The notes beneath the pieces are model-generated. The model had not been told where the DNA came from. It did not search any database and was given only the letters and a program-made list of their open reading frames with translations. Below are positions 18,154 to 27,242 of a stretch of 61,670 nt of DNA, piece by piece. A program made the position numbers and the translations under genes. Source of the DNA: JAWLHU01 sp049325315 (GTDB taxonomy: Bacteria > Bacillota > Sulfobacillia > Symbiobacteriales > Symbiobacteriaceae); contig JBMONB010000147.1 in the NCBI GenBank assembly GCA_049325315.1, forward strand, positions 1-61,670. The letters are read 5' to 3'. Position 1 is the first letter of the stretch, and every line of letters starts with the position of its first letter.

Positions 18154-19554
18154 TCAGTCAACGGTGGGCAGGTGCCGCACCAGGGTCCAGGTCTCGCCTG
18201 TGGCCTCCCGCATAGTCAGCTGGAAGGGCGCATCTGCCCGGCCCGGGGTGAAGCGCTCCGCCGCCCCGCCGGGGGCCAGGGTCAGGGGGAGTTCACCGGC
18301 CTGGGCGCCGGCCCGGGCGCCAATCTGGGTGACGGTGATCTCGCCGTCTCGGGCGCAGCCGACGTGGCGAAGGCGGGAGAGCCAGCCGCGCTCGGTGGGA
18401 ATCACCGCCCACTGGAGGCGGGGCTGCGGGAGCCAGTAGAGAATATCGCGGGCGAAGGGCGCCTCCGGGAGGAACGAGACCCAGACCGGGCTTGTCCAGG
18501 CCATCTCGCCGCCCCTGGCGGTCACCCGTACATAATACCAGGTATCGGGCCGGGCCGGCTGCTCCTCATCGACCAGGCTGACCGAGAACTCGGGGCCTGC
18601 GGGGTACCAGGAGCGAATCACCGCGCCATGGCGGATCAGTTCGACCCGCAGGAGCCGCTCGGGCGCCTGGACCCGGATCTCGATCTCGGGCAGCCGGTCG
18701 GTCGCCACCGCTGAACCCTGCATGACCCCCTCCACCACCAGGGTGGCAGCGACGCGGGCGCCGGTGGAGGCGACGGTTCGCCGCTCAAACATGGCCTCCC
18801 AGAGCGCCTCGCGGGTGCAGTCCTTCGCCCAGACCCCGGTCAGCCCGGGCTTCTGGCGAAGGCCGTGGGCGTCGGTGCCGGCGTTGAAGCCGATATGGAT
18901 TCCCCGCTCCAGGGCGTGGGTGATGCTGTTCCCGACGGCGTTGCCGCCCATGGAGTTGGACCAGAGCGGGTTCCGGTTCCCCGCCTCCAGCTCCGAGCAG
19001 CCGTGCTGGGTGGAGTAGATCTCCGCCAGCCGCTCCACCCGCGGGTCATGGGCCGCCCAGTCGGTGCCCCGGCGCCCCGGGGCGTAGCCCACATGGTGGG
19101 GCATAAGCATCGCCCCGTTCTCGCGGGCAATCTCCAGCAGGGAGTAGAGGTCGCCAGGGAGGGCCAGCGGGCCGGTGGCGCCGGGGTAGTAAACGTTCCG
19201 GTCGCCCCAGCGGCCCGAACACCACTCGTAGGCCAGGAAGGGAACGAAGGACCCGGGGGCGTAGGCTCTGGCCACCTCTGCGGTCAACTCTTCCCAGTAG
19301 CCCGCCGGCACCGCGTGGGCCTGCTTCCCGCCCGCAAAGTGCGGATGCGCCCGAAGACGGGGACCCGGCACCAGCCGGTCTGCGGGATCTTCGGTGATGT
19401 TAGCATTGTCGGTGATCGCGCAAAAGTCCATCTGGAACTCATCGCGGCAGACCTCGAAGTTCTGCCGGATCGTCCCCTCGCCGCAGGTGGTGGCCGTCTG
19501 CCGGTGCAGGTCTCCCCAGAAGAGGCGAAGCCCCTGAAACTCATGGTGGTCCAT
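18154..19554 (-). CDS. DUF3604 (PHP-like) protein
   Basis: 466 residues from the ATG at 19552-19554, which follows GGGAGGGAA. An earlier in-frame ATG at 19575 lacks a site. Metal-ligand-like motifs of PHP/DUF3604 proteins are present: LFWGDLHRQT (residues about 12-21), FCAITDNAN, LMPHHVGYAPG and GFNAGTDAHG. The last 200 residues look like beta domains. DUF3604 proteins are uncharacterised putative metallohydrolases. It heads the unit with the maturase and the TauE exporter and is divergent from a ROK repressor and sulfatase, so a role in degrading the same sulfated compound is inferred. Confidence 0.8.
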   Translation of the reverse strand: MDHHEFQGLRLFWGDLHRQTATTCGEGTIRQNFEVCRDEFQMDFCAITDNANITEDPADRLVPGPRLRAHPHFAGGKQAHAVPAGYWEELTAEVARAYAPGSFVPFLAYEWCSGRWGDRNVYYPGATGPLALPGDLYSLLEIARENGAMLMPHHVGYAPGRRGTDWAAHDPRVERLAEIYSTQHGCSELEAGNRNPLWSNSMGGNAVGNSITHALERGIHIGFNAGTDAHGLRQKPGLTGVWAKDCTREALWEAMFERRTVASTGARVAATLVVEGVMQGSAVATDRLPEIEIRVQAPERLLRVELIRHGAVIRSWYPAGPEFSVSLVDEEQPARPDTWYYVRVTARGGEMAWTSPVWVSFLPEAPFARDILYWLPQPRLQWAVIPTERGWLSRLRHVGCARDGEITVTQIGARAGAQAGELPLTLAPGGAAERFTPGRADAPFQLTMREATGETWTLVRHLPTVD

Positions 19555-19679
19555 GATTATTCCCTCCCTGTTCATCCATATCAGAAGGAATTCGCAAGCA
19601 GAACGTCTAATCCTTCAGGCGACGTGAACTTTTGTCGTGTAACCGTCATAAGTATTTCAACACCGGTGGTGATGAAAGG

Positions 19680-20777
19680 GTGCGCCTCCGCCCGGGCAGC
19701 AAGGCCTTGATCCGCGATATCAACACGAACCTGGTGCTCGATGTGATCCGCCGGTATGGGCCCTGTGCCAGGGCGGAGATCGTGGAGCGCACCCGGCTGA
19801 GCCGCTCCACGGTTACAGAGATCCTGGCCGGCCTGGATCAGGAGGGGCTGCTGGCTACGTCGGGGAAGGCCGGGTCTTCGGGAGGGCGCCGGGCCGAACT
19901 GATTCGCCTGGAACCCCTGGCCCGGCTGTCGGCGGGCTTCGCCCTGGGCGGAGGCCGCCTTCTGGGTGTGCTGCTCGACCTCTACGGGCAGCCCGTCGCC
20001 CGCCTCTCCCGGAGCCTTTGCCCGGACCTGACCGCCCTGGGGCTGGCGGAGGCGCTCCGGTCGGGCCTCTACCCGCTCCTCGAGCAGGTGGGGGCCTGCC
20101 CCGACCGGCTGACCGGATGCGGTCTCGCCCTTTCCGGCCAGATTGACCCGCGGGAGGGCATGGTGCTCGACGCCCCCCAGCTCGGGTGGCAGCACCTGCC
20201 GCTCGAGACCCTGCTGGGGGAGATCCTGGGCCTCCCGGTGTCGCTGGCCTCCAGCGCACAGGCGCTGGCGCTGGCGGAGCGCCGCCACGGCCCTTACCCT
20301 GGCGCCGAATCGCTGCTGGCGCTCTGGCTCGATGAGTCGGTCAGCGTCGCCGTTATCGCCGATGGCCGTCTGATCCTGGGCCGCAGCGGCGGTGGGGGTG
20401 ACCTGAGCCACTGGCCGGCCCACACGGGGAGTCGCCGCTGCACCTGCGGGCGCAGGGGCTGTCTCCGCACCGTGGCGGCAGAGCCGGCGGTCCGGGAGGC
20501 GCCGACAGAGGGAGCGGAGGCGCTGGGCCACGCCCTTGCAGGGCTGGCCGCCGCCCTTTCGCCCGAGGCGATCATCGTGGGCGGACCGCTGCCGGCGTCG
20601 GCGGGACCGCTTCTGCTGGACCCGCTGCGCCACGCCATTCGGAGCCATTCCCCGCCGGGTCTGGAGCCCCTGCCGGTCCTGGCCGGGCGCCTGGGCGAAG
20701 AGGCCCCCGCCGTGGGAGCGGCCCTGGCGGTCCAGGAGCGGTTCTTCCAGCCACCGGTCTACGAGTCACCCTGGTGA
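19680..20777 (+). CDS. ROK-family transcriptional repressor (XylR/NagC type)
   Basis: 365 residues from GTG 19680, chosen because it follows GGTGGTGA and the family-typical RPGSKALIRDINTNLVLDVI block begins right after it. Residues 25-70 form a winged helix (RAEIVERTRLSRSTVTEILA). The rest is a ROK sugar-kinase-like domain with the zinc motif CTCGRRGCL near residue 260. The ATP-binding glycines are degenerate, as usual in ROK repressors. It lies 15 bp before a sulfatase and two genes before a ROK kinase, so it probably regulates these genes in response to a sugar. Confidence 0.88.
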   Translation: MRLRPGSKALIRDINTNLVLDVIRRYGPCARAEIVERTRLSRSTVTEILAGLDQEGLLATSGKAGSSGGRRAELIRLEPLARLSAGFALGGGRLLGVLLDLYGQPVARLSRSLCPDLTALGLAEALRSGLYPLLEQVGACPDRLTGCGLALSGQIDPREGMVLDAPQLGWQHLPLETLLGEILGLPVSLASSAQALALAERRHGPYPGAESLLALWLDESVSVAVIADGRLILGRSGGGGDLSHWPAHTGSRRCTCGRRGCLRTVAAEPAVREAPTEGAEALGHALAGLAAALSPEAIIVGGPLPASAGPLLLDPLRHAIRSHSPPGLEPLPVLAGRLGEEAPAVGAALAVQERFFQPPVYESPW

Positions 20778-20792
20778 AAGGAGCCTGTTGGC

Positions 20793-22262
20793 ATGAATGT
20801 GGTCCTGATGCTCATGGACACCGTCCGGCGGGATCATCTCGGCTTCATGGGCAATTCGTGGATTCAGACCCCTGCCCTGGACCGTTTTGCGGCCCGCAGC
20901 ACCACCTTCACGAACGCCTACATCGGCTCTTACCCCTGCATGCCGGCTCGGCGTGACCTCTTTACCGGGCGCTACGAGTTCCTGCACCGGGGCTGGGGTC
21001 CGCTGGAGCACACCGATCAGGACCTTCCCGGCCTTCTTTCGGCCGGGGGCAAGACGTCGATGCTGGTGACCGACCACTACCACCTGTGGCTGAAGGGCTC
21101 AGGGAACTACCACTGGAACTTCACCGGCTTTGAGTTCATTCGCGGCCAGGAGAGCGACCGGTGGATCACCGACCCCACCATTCCGCTGGAGTACGGCGCC
21201 CCGGCCGAGAAGTTGCGCCAGAAGCCCTTCCTCGACCCCTACGTGCGCAACCGCCACGGGCGCAGGACCGAGCGGGACTACTTCGGCCCCATGGTGCTCC
21301 AGAACGCCATGGACTGGGTCGAGCGGAATCACAGCCACGATGGCTTCTTCCTGCTGGTCGACTGCATGGATCCGCATGAGCCCTGGGATCCGCCCTTCCC
21401 CTATAACCAGATGTACAACCCCGAGGGGCGGGGCGACGCCCTCTTCTGGCCGGAGGTCGGCCGCTGCGACCTCACCGAGGATGATCTGGCCCACGTGAAG
21501 GCGCTCTACGCCGGCGAGGTGACCATGGTCGACCGGTGGATCGGCCTCTTCCTGGACAAGCTGGAGCAGCTGGGCCTCATGGAGAACACCATGGTGATCT
21601 TCACCTCGGACCACGGCATCATGCTGGGGGAGCACGGGATTATCATGAAGCCCTGGTCCTCCCTGACCGACTCCAACCTGTACCAGGAGCTGGCCCACGT
21701 CCCCCTGGTGATCTACCATCCGCACCAGGCCGAGCCGGGCCGGCGGGTGGATCACCTGGTGCAGATGGTCGACCTCTTCCCCACGGTATTGGAGGCGATG
21801 GACCTGCCGGTGCCTGAAGGCTGCCAGGGCCACAGCCTGCTGCCCTACCTGCTGGGCGATGGCAGCGCCGGTCCTGCCCGCCGTTACGCCTGCTACGGCC
21901 GCTTCGGCGAGGCGATCAACGTCACCGACGGGGAGTGGACCCTGCTCTGCTGGCCGCCCGGCCCGGAGAATGAGCCGCTCTACTGGTACTCCCCCCTGCC
22001 CCCGGCCGCAGCCTGGGGCGGCGTGCGGGTGACCGGTCCGTCGGAGGATGGGCGGTACCCGGCCCATGTGGCACGGGGGGAGATGCAGACCGCCCTCTAC
22101 CACCTGCCCACCGATTACGCCCAGCAGCATGATCTCTCCAATCAGCGGCCAGACGTGGTTCGCCGCCTCCAGGGCTGCATCGCCGAGTTCATCCAACAGC
22201 ACGGCGGTCCGCCCGAGCAGCTCCGTCGCCTCGGCCTCCAGCCCGCAGCAGGGGACGTGTAG
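20793..22262 (+). CDS. Cys-type sulfatase, cytoplasmic
   Basis: 489 residues of the alkaline-phosphatase/sulfatase fold. The metal motif is at the very start (MNVVLMLMDTVRRDHLGFMG). The formylglycine motif C-M-P-A-R lies in YIGSYPCMPARRDLFTGR at about residue 49. FTSDHGIMLGEHGI carries the Asp-His metal ligands near residue 275. No signal peptide precedes the first strand, so the enzyme should act on an imported substrate. The ATG follows AAAGGAG. It is very similar in layout to the second sulfatase of the locus. The substrate is unknown. Confidence 0.92.
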   Translation: MNVVLMLMDTVRRDHLGFMGNSWIQTPALDRFAARSTTFTNAYIGSYPCMPARRDLFTGRYEFLHRGWGPLEHTDQDLPGLLSAGGKTSMLVTDHYHLWLKGSGNYHWNFTGFEFIRGQESDRWITDPTIPLEYGAPAEKLRQKPFLDPYVRNRHGRRTERDYFGPMVLQNAMDWVERNHSHDGFFLLVDCMDPHEPWDPPFPYNQMYNPEGRGDALFWPEVGRCDLTEDDLAHVKALYAGEVTMVDRWIGLFLDKLEQLGLMENTMVIFTSDHGIMLGEHGIIMKPWSSLTDSNLYQELAHVPLVIYHPHQAEPGRRVDHLVQMVDLFPTVLEAMDLPVPEGCQGHSLLPYLLGDGSAGPARRYACYGRFGEAINVTDGEWTLLCWPPGPENEPLYWYSPLPPAAAWGGVRVTGPSEDGRYPAHVARGEMQTALYHLPTDYAQQHDLSNQRPDVVRRLQGCIAEFIQQHGGPPEQLRRLGLQPAAGDV

Positions 22263-22265
22263 GGA

Positions 22266-23201
22266 ATGAAGAAGCGAGTCAGTATCGGCCTCGACGTAGG
22301 TGGAACAAAGATTGCCGGCGGCCTTATGGATGAGGCCGGCGTGATGCTGGAGCGCCTCACCGTCCCCACGGTGGCCAGCCAGGGCGGCGCTGCTATTCTG
22401 GACCGGCTCCTGTCGGTGGTGGCGCAGCTCCTCGACCAGGCCGGCGCTGCCGGCCTCCAGGTGATCGGGGTGGGCGTGGCATCGCCGGGGGTGGTCGACC
22501 TCGCCACCGGCACCGTGCTCTTCGCCTCCAACAACCTGCCCGGCTGGAGTGGAACACCGATCGGCGGGGCGATCCGGGAGCGGTTCGGTCTGCCCGCCTG
22601 GGCCGACAACGACGGCAACGTCGCCCTGGTGGGTGAGCTTCAGTTCGGCGCCGGCCGCGGGGAGAAGAACGCCCTCATGATCACGCTGGGCACAGGTATT
22701 GGCGGCTCGGTGGCCGTGAACGGTCGGATTCTGCGCGGCGCCCATGGGGTGGCCGGCAAGTTCGGCCACATCCCCGTCAGCCGTAAGGGCCCCGTCTGCT
22801 CCTGCGGGCGGCAGGGGTGCATTGAGGCGTACGCAGCGGGACCCAGTCTCGTCCGGACGGCGGCAGCCCGCTCCGGCTTCGCGGGCACGGCGGAGGAGCT
22901 TCTCGCCCTGGCGGCCGACGGCGATCCCGACGCGATCCGGATCTTCCGGCAGGCGGGGGAGCGGCTCGGTATCGCCATCGCCGCGGCCACCAACCTGCTG
23001 GATCCGGGCCTCTGCCTGGTGGCGGGCGGGCTGACGGCGGCCGGCGACCTCCTGCTGGCCCCCGCCCGCCGGATGATGCTGGCCAAGTGCCACCCGACCA
23101 TCGCCGAGCGGACCCGGCTGGAGGTGGCTGAGCTGGGGCCGACCGCCGGGCTCCTGGGCGCCGCCTACCTGCCCTGGAACCCAGATGTGCTCGGGGTATA
23201 G
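22266..23201 (+). CDS. ROK-family sugar kinase (glucokinase-like)
   Basis: 311 residues. The N-terminal phosphate loop reads IGLDVGGTKIAGGLMDEAG; LPAWADNDGNVALVGELQFG contains the catalytic aspartate; the ROK zinc motif is CSCGRQGC near residue 180 with the E-A-Y that follows. It would phosphorylate a hexose with ATP. Start and preceding stop are three bases apart, so it is translated with the sulfatase. It may act on the desulfated sugar; glucose is only the family default. Confidence 0.88.
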   Translation: MKKRVSIGLDVGGTKIAGGLMDEAGVMLERLTVPTVASQGGAAILDRLLSVVAQLLDQAGAAGLQVIGVGVASPGVVDLATGTVLFASNNLPGWSGTPIGGAIRERFGLPAWADNDGNVALVGELQFGAGRGEKNALMITLGTGIGGSVAVNGRILRGAHGVAGKFGHIPVSRKGPVCSCGRQGCIEAYAAGPSLVRTAAARSGFAGTAEELLALAADGDPDAIRIFRQAGERLGIAIAAATNLLDPGLCLVAGGLTAAGDLLLAPARRMMLAKCHPTIAERTRLEVAELGPTAGLLGAAYLPWNPDVLGV

Positions 23202-23214
23202 CGTGCGGAAGCAG

Positions 23215-23250
23215 AACAGCCTCCCGATCGGTCAGATCGGCGAGGCTGTT
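23215..23250. terminator. Bidirectional terminator between converging operons
   Basis: AACAGCCTC (23215-23223) pairs with GAGGCTGTT (23242-23250), with GATCGG/CCGATC inner pairing. It overlaps the last codons of the DUF4432 gene. T-rich sequence follows on the plus strand. Confidence 0.7.
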
Positions 23251-24302
23251 TCGTTTGAGGCGAGTGTGGCACGGAGCCGCCGAAGCTGTTCTCTTCCCTC
23301 CACCACCGTCAGCTCCAGCTGCATGGTGACCGTCTCGCCGGGTTGGACCAGGGGCAGGAGCCCCTCCGCCCGCGCCCGGGCCCTGGGCTTGACCGCACAG
23401 TTCGAGGGCTCCAGCGCTACGACATAGCGGTTGGGGGCGAAGACCCGCCACTGCCAGAGGTAGGGCAGCTCTTGCACAGGGTAGCGCAGCACGACCCCGA
23501 GCTCCATTCCCTCGTTGACCAGCGCACACCGGGCAAAGCCACGGCGGTCCGGCTTCTGCTGATGGCGAAAGACCTGCTCTCGATAGCCTTCCTGCGGCTC
23601 CTCCACCTGGTTCCAGTTCGCCAGGCCCGGTACCGCCTGCTCGTCCCGCGGGACCGGGGCGCCGGGGGGAATCAGCAGCTCCGCCCCCTCCGAGACCAGC
23701 GGAAAACCGAAGTTCATGTGGTACTGGATCATCCACGGGACCGGGCGGGGGCCCGGATTCTGGACCCGGTCCCGCAGCCAGACCGAGGGCTTGCCGGTCT
23801 CCACCCAGACCTCCCGGGTGAAGCGGAGCCCGTCGGGTGTCAGGACCTCGCCCACCGCCTCAGCCCGAATTCCACCGGCCACCGGCCGCTCACGCCAGCG
23901 AACGGCGGAGGCCGGGGTGTAGCTGAGCGTGCCGTGCTGGCCGAAGCGACGTCCCTCGTCTTCACAGGCCGGCCCGACATTCTCCAGGCCGCAGGTGGCG
24001 GCCAGCCCGCCGTGGAAGCCCCGCCCCCAGCCCGTGCCAACCGGGTCGACCAGCGCCGGGTGGACGGGTCCGGTAGGGGACTCCCATGTGAGGGGCAGGC
24101 CCCGCCAGTGCAGGGGGCCCAGGTCCATTCCCCGGTCGGGGTAGACGGTGAGCCGGAGCCGCTCGGTGTACAGGTCGATCACCCGCACACCGGCGGCGGT
24201 CCCGTCCATCAGCCGAGCAGCCCTGGCGCCGGCGATCTGCTGCCAGCGCCCGATACGCTTTTCAACCTCGGCGGCAGACCACCGCCTCTCGCCCAGTTGC
24301 AT
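23232..24302 (-). CDS. DUF4432 aldose-1-epimerase-like protein
   Basis: 356 residues with a galactose-mutarotase-type beta-sandwich pattern. DUF4432 signatures are YPDRGMDLGPLHWRGLPL near residue 55, GGLAATCGLENVG, and the late YVVALEPSNC motif. Family members probably bind or isomerise sugars; the true reaction is unknown. It is the last gene of the long LacI operon, 15 bp after the second sulfatase, which ties it to the same saccharide. Confidence 0.8.
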   Translation of the reverse strand: MQLGERRWSAAEVEKRIGRWQQIAGARAARLMDGTAAGVRVIDLYTERLRLTVYPDRGMDLGPLHWRGLPLTWESPTGPVHPALVDPVGTGWGRGFHGGLAATCGLENVGPACEDEGRRFGQHGTLSYTPASAVRWRERPVAGGIRAEAVGEVLTPDGLRFTREVWVETGKPSVWLRDRVQNPGPRPVPWMIQYHMNFGFPLVSEGAELLIPPGAPVPRDEQAVPGLANWNQVEEPQEGYREQVFRHQQKPDRRGFARCALVNEGMELGVVLRYPVQELPYLWQWRVFAPNRYVVALEPSNCAVKPRARARAEGLLPLVQPGETVTMQLELTVVEGREQLRRLRATLASNETASPI

Positions 24303-24317
24303 GTCGGCTCCCTCCAG

Positions 24318-25769
24318 CTATATTCCAAGGCGCTCGGCGATCTCAGGTGGGGCGTCGATCGCATGCAGATGCTGCTTCAGGGCGCCGACCAGCCTCGCCA
24401 CCTGCCCGGGCTCCCGGTCGTACAGGTTGGTGTTCTGCCCGGGGTCACTGGGCAGGTGGTACAGGGCGCTCCGGGAGGGGCCTCTGGCCACATCCACCGG
24501 ATACCGGTAGCCCTGGGGACTCGGTTCCATGGGCCCGGTCGCCCTCACCTTGCCGAATTGCGGCGGCTGGGTGGAATACCAGTAGAGCGGTGTGTTCGCC
24601 TCGCCCGGCGGCCAGAGGAAGAGCGTCCACTCCCCGTCTGTCACGTTGATCGCCTCGCCGAAGCGCCCGTACATGGCGATCTCCCGGTCCGGCACCCTGC
24701 CCTCGGTCAGTACCGGCATGAGGCTCCTGCCCTGGATCCCGTCTGGTACGGGCAGGTTCATTAGCTCGCACATGGTGGGGAAGAGATCGACCAGCTGGAC
24801 CAGGCCGTTCACCCGGCGCGGCTCGGCCCCCGGCAGATAGATCATGAGCGGGACATGGGCCAGCTCATGGTACAGGTTGGAGTCGCCCAGGTGGCTCCCT
24901 GGTTTGCCCATGATTCCGTGCTCGCCGAACATGTGGCCATGGTCGGTGGCGACGATAATGGCGGTGTTCTTGTCGAGCCCCAGCTCCTCCACCTTGTCCA
25001 GCAGTCGCCCGAACCAGTGATCCACCATGGTCACCTCGGCGGCGTACATCGCTCGGACATAGGCCAGCTCCTCGGGCGACAGGGTGCAGCGGCCGTAGGT
25101 CGGCCAGATCACCCGCTCCCCCGTGTAGTTCTGCATGTAAAGCTCGCGGTACCGCTCAGGCGGATCAAACGGCTCGTGCGGATCGAAGCAGTCGAGCATG
25201 AGGAAGAAGTCCTGCTCCGACCGGTTCCGCTCCACCCACTCCACCGCCTTGCCAAAGACCTGCGGGGCGAAGTAGTCCTCCTCCGCCCCAAAGTGGGCGG
25301 TGTTGCGGCAGTACCGCTCCCAGGAACCCGGTCGGGCGTGCTTGGCCAGCTTCTCCGGCGCTGCGGGGTAGGGGATGGGCAGGGTCGGGTCGGTGATCCA
25401 GTTGTCATTCTCCTGGCCGCGGATAAACTCAACACCGCTGAAGGCGAAGTGGTAGTTGCCCGAGCCTCGCTCCCAGAGGTGAAAGTGGTCGGTGATTAGC
25501 ATCGAGGTGCGGCCCGCCGCCTTGGTCAGCCCGGCGATCTCCGTCTCGGCCGGCTCCAACGGGCCCCAGCCACGGAAGGGAAACTCCATGCGCCCCGTCC
25601 AGAGGTCCCGGCGGGCCGGCATGCAGGGGTAAGAACCGATATAGGCCTGCTCAAACACGGTGGATCGGGCGGCAAACCGGTCGAAGTTGGGAGTCTGGAT
25701 CCAGGGGTTGCCGTAGCAGCCCAGATGGTCGCGCCGGAGGGTATCGATAAGGACCAGAATGGTATTCAA
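24318..25769 (-). CDS. Second Cys-type sulfatase, cytoplasmic
   Basis: 483 residues from TTG 25767-25769, chosen because AGGAGG lies nine bases upstream and because the homologous sulfatase starts at the same point (LNTILVLIDTLRRDHLGCYG). C-M-P-A-R occurs in YIGSYPCMPARRDLWTGR at about residue 49, and VATDHGHMFGEHGIMGKPG carries metal ligands. There is no signal peptide. The two sulfatases share many blocks (GEAINVTDGEWTL, for example) and are evident paralogues in different operons. It sits 72 bp after the substrate-binding protein gene. Confidence 0.92.
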   Translation of the reverse strand: MNTILVLIDTLRRDHLGCYGNPWIQTPNFDRFAARSTVFEQAYIGSYPCMPARRDLWTGRMEFPFRGWGPLEPAETEIAGLTKAAGRTSMLITDHFHLWERGSGNYHFAFSGVEFIRGQENDNWITDPTLPIPYPAAPEKLAKHARPGSWERYCRNTAHFGAEEDYFAPQVFGKAVEWVERNRSEQDFFLMLDCFDPHEPFDPPERYRELYMQNYTGERVIWPTYGRCTLSPEELAYVRAMYAAEVTMVDHWFGRLLDKVEELGLDKNTAIIVATDHGHMFGEHGIMGKPGSHLGDSNLYHELAHVPLMIYLPGAEPRRVNGLVQLVDLFPTMCELMNLPVPDGIQGRSLMPVLTEGRVPDREIAMYGRFGEAINVTDGEWTLFLWPPGEANTPLYWYSTQPPQFGKVRATGPMEPSPQGYRYPVDVARGPSRSALYHLPSDPGQNTNLYDREPGQVARLVGALKQHLHAIDAPPEIAERLGI

Positions 25770-25841
25770 CCTGCCCGACCTCCTCTCGGGGAACTGACGC
25801 CGCCCGCCCGCACAGGCGGGCGGCGCCGCTCCGACCAACCG

Positions 25842-27176
25842 CTACTTGGTGTTCTTGATCAGTTCCTTGATCTTGTTCGCAGCCTCGTCCATGGCGGGCT
25901 TGGGCTGCTTCGTGCCGGTGAGGACACCCGAGAGCGCCTCGTTCATGGCGTCGTGCATGGTCAGGTAGTAGGGAACCAGCGGCTCAGCCTTCGAGAGGGT
26001 GAGGGTCTGGAGAATCAGGTCGTAGTAGTCGCGCGGCTTGGAGTTGGGGTCGTTCAGGACCGCCTTGCGCACCGAGGTGCCCCACTTGGCGGAGTAGACC
26101 GCGATGCCCTCTGGGCCGGTGGCGTACTCGAGGAACTTCCAGGCCGCCTCCACGTTCTTGGAGGACTTGTTGATGCCCAGCGCCCAGGAGTGCTGGAAGG
26201 GAGTGCGGTAGACCTTCCCGTCGGCCTGCTTGACGCCGGGGATCAGCGTCACCTTCCAGTTGTTCTTGTGCGGGCTGTCGCTGTTCAGAATGTCCTTGTA
26301 CGCCGGCGACCACATCGGCCCGGCCATGGCGATAACGCCGGTCTTCATGGCGTCCAGCACGTTGCCGTAGGACCAGTTGGGCATGTCGGGCGGAATCACC
26401 TTGGTCTTGGCGGCGTTGGCCCAGAACTCGGCAGCCTTCACCGCGCCGTCGGTGTTGACGCCCACCTCGTTCTTGTCGTTGACGATGTAGCCGCCGTAGG
26501 ACCACATGAAGTCATAGAACGCCTTGGGCTGCTCGGGGCCCGAGCGGGCGGTCCAGGCCATGCCGAACTGGGTCGGCGAGTTGGGGGTGATCGACTTGGT
26601 GAACTGCTTGGCTACCTCCATGTACTCGTCCCAGGTCTGGGGCGGGTTGGGGATCAGGTCGCTGCGGTAGAAGAGGAGATGGGCGCTGACATCGAAGGGA
26701 ATCACATAGGTCTCGCCCTGGTACGGGTACTTGAGCTGAATGTCGTCAAACTTGCCGGTGGTCGAACTGGCCATGCGGGCGTTGAGCGGGACCAGATTGC
26801 CTGCGCCCGCCATGGGGCCGGCGAAGGCGGTGTTGGTGCCCACAAGGTCGAAGGCGTCGGTGCCGGAGGCGAGCTGGGTGATCAGGGTGGGGAAGTAGTT
26901 GGCGGCGCCCTGCTCCAGGATCTCTACCTTAATGCCGGTCTTGGCGGTATACGCCTCGGCCACCTCACGCATGCCGTTAGCCTCAGGACCCGTCTTAATG
27001 TAGATGACGAGCTTGCCGGTAACGGGCTGTGCCGGGTCGGCCTTGGGAGCTTCCGTCTTGGGCGCAGTGTTGGAACCAGCGTTGTCCGCGGGCTTGGAGC
27101 CGGAGCCGCCGCAGCCTGCTGCGGTTAGAAGCAGTGCCATGATCATTCCACTGACCAGGAACTTCCGGAGCATCAT
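25842..27176 (-). CDS. Sugar ABC transporter substrate-binding lipoprotein
   Basis: 444 residues from ATG 27174-27176. An earlier ATG at 27191 falls within the GGGGGG ribosome site. The signal peptide ends in a lipobox (LLLTAAGCGG), and the mature protein is a family 1 solute-binding protein: KTGIKVEILEQGAANYFPTL, WTPWDEYM-like QTWDEYMEVAKQF, and NVEAAWKFLEYATGPEG near the end. It lies after the two permease genes, separated by a hairpin. It probably captures the sulfated or oxidised saccharide of the locus. No ATPase gene is present. Confidence 0.92.
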   Translation of the reverse strand: MMLRKFLVSGMIMALLLTAAGCGGSGSKPADNAGSNTAPKTEAPKADPAQPVTGKLVIYIKTGPEANGMREVAEAYTAKTGIKVEILEQGAANYFPTLITQLASGTDAFDLVGTNTAFAGPMAGAGNLVPLNARMASSTTGKFDDIQLKYPYQGETYVIPFDVSAHLLFYRSDLIPNPPQTWDEYMEVAKQFTKSITPNSPTQFGMAWTARSGPEQPKAFYDFMWSYGGYIVNDKNEVGVNTDGAVKAAEFWANAAKTKVIPPDMPNWSYGNVLDAMKTGVIAMAGPMWSPAYKDILNSDSPHKNNWKVTLIPGVKQADGKVYRTPFQHSWALGINKSSKNVEAAWKFLEYATGPEGIAVYSAKWGTSVRKAVLNDPNSKPRDYYDLILQTLTLSKAEPLVPYYLTMHDAMNEALSGVLTGTKQPKPAMDEAANKIKELIKNTK

Positions 27177-27211
27177 ACGTAACCCCCCCATACAAGTGTG
27201 GACCTAAGGTT

Positions 27212-27242
27212 CAGGGCGGTGTGAACGCCCGGGAACACCCTG
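27212..27242 (-). other. Intercistronic hairpin before the binding-protein gene
   Basis: CAGGG (27212-27216) can pair with CCCTG (27238-27242), or GGGCG (27214-27218) with CGCCC (27226-27230), between the permease stop and the binding-protein gene. Such elements often set unequal expression of binding protein and permeases. Confidence 0.35.

Noticed and set aside
21099..23093. A 664-codon minus-strand frame opposite the first sulfatase and the ROK kinase.
   Set aside because: Both plus-strand genes have intact motifs and good ribosome sites; the antisense frame has neither.
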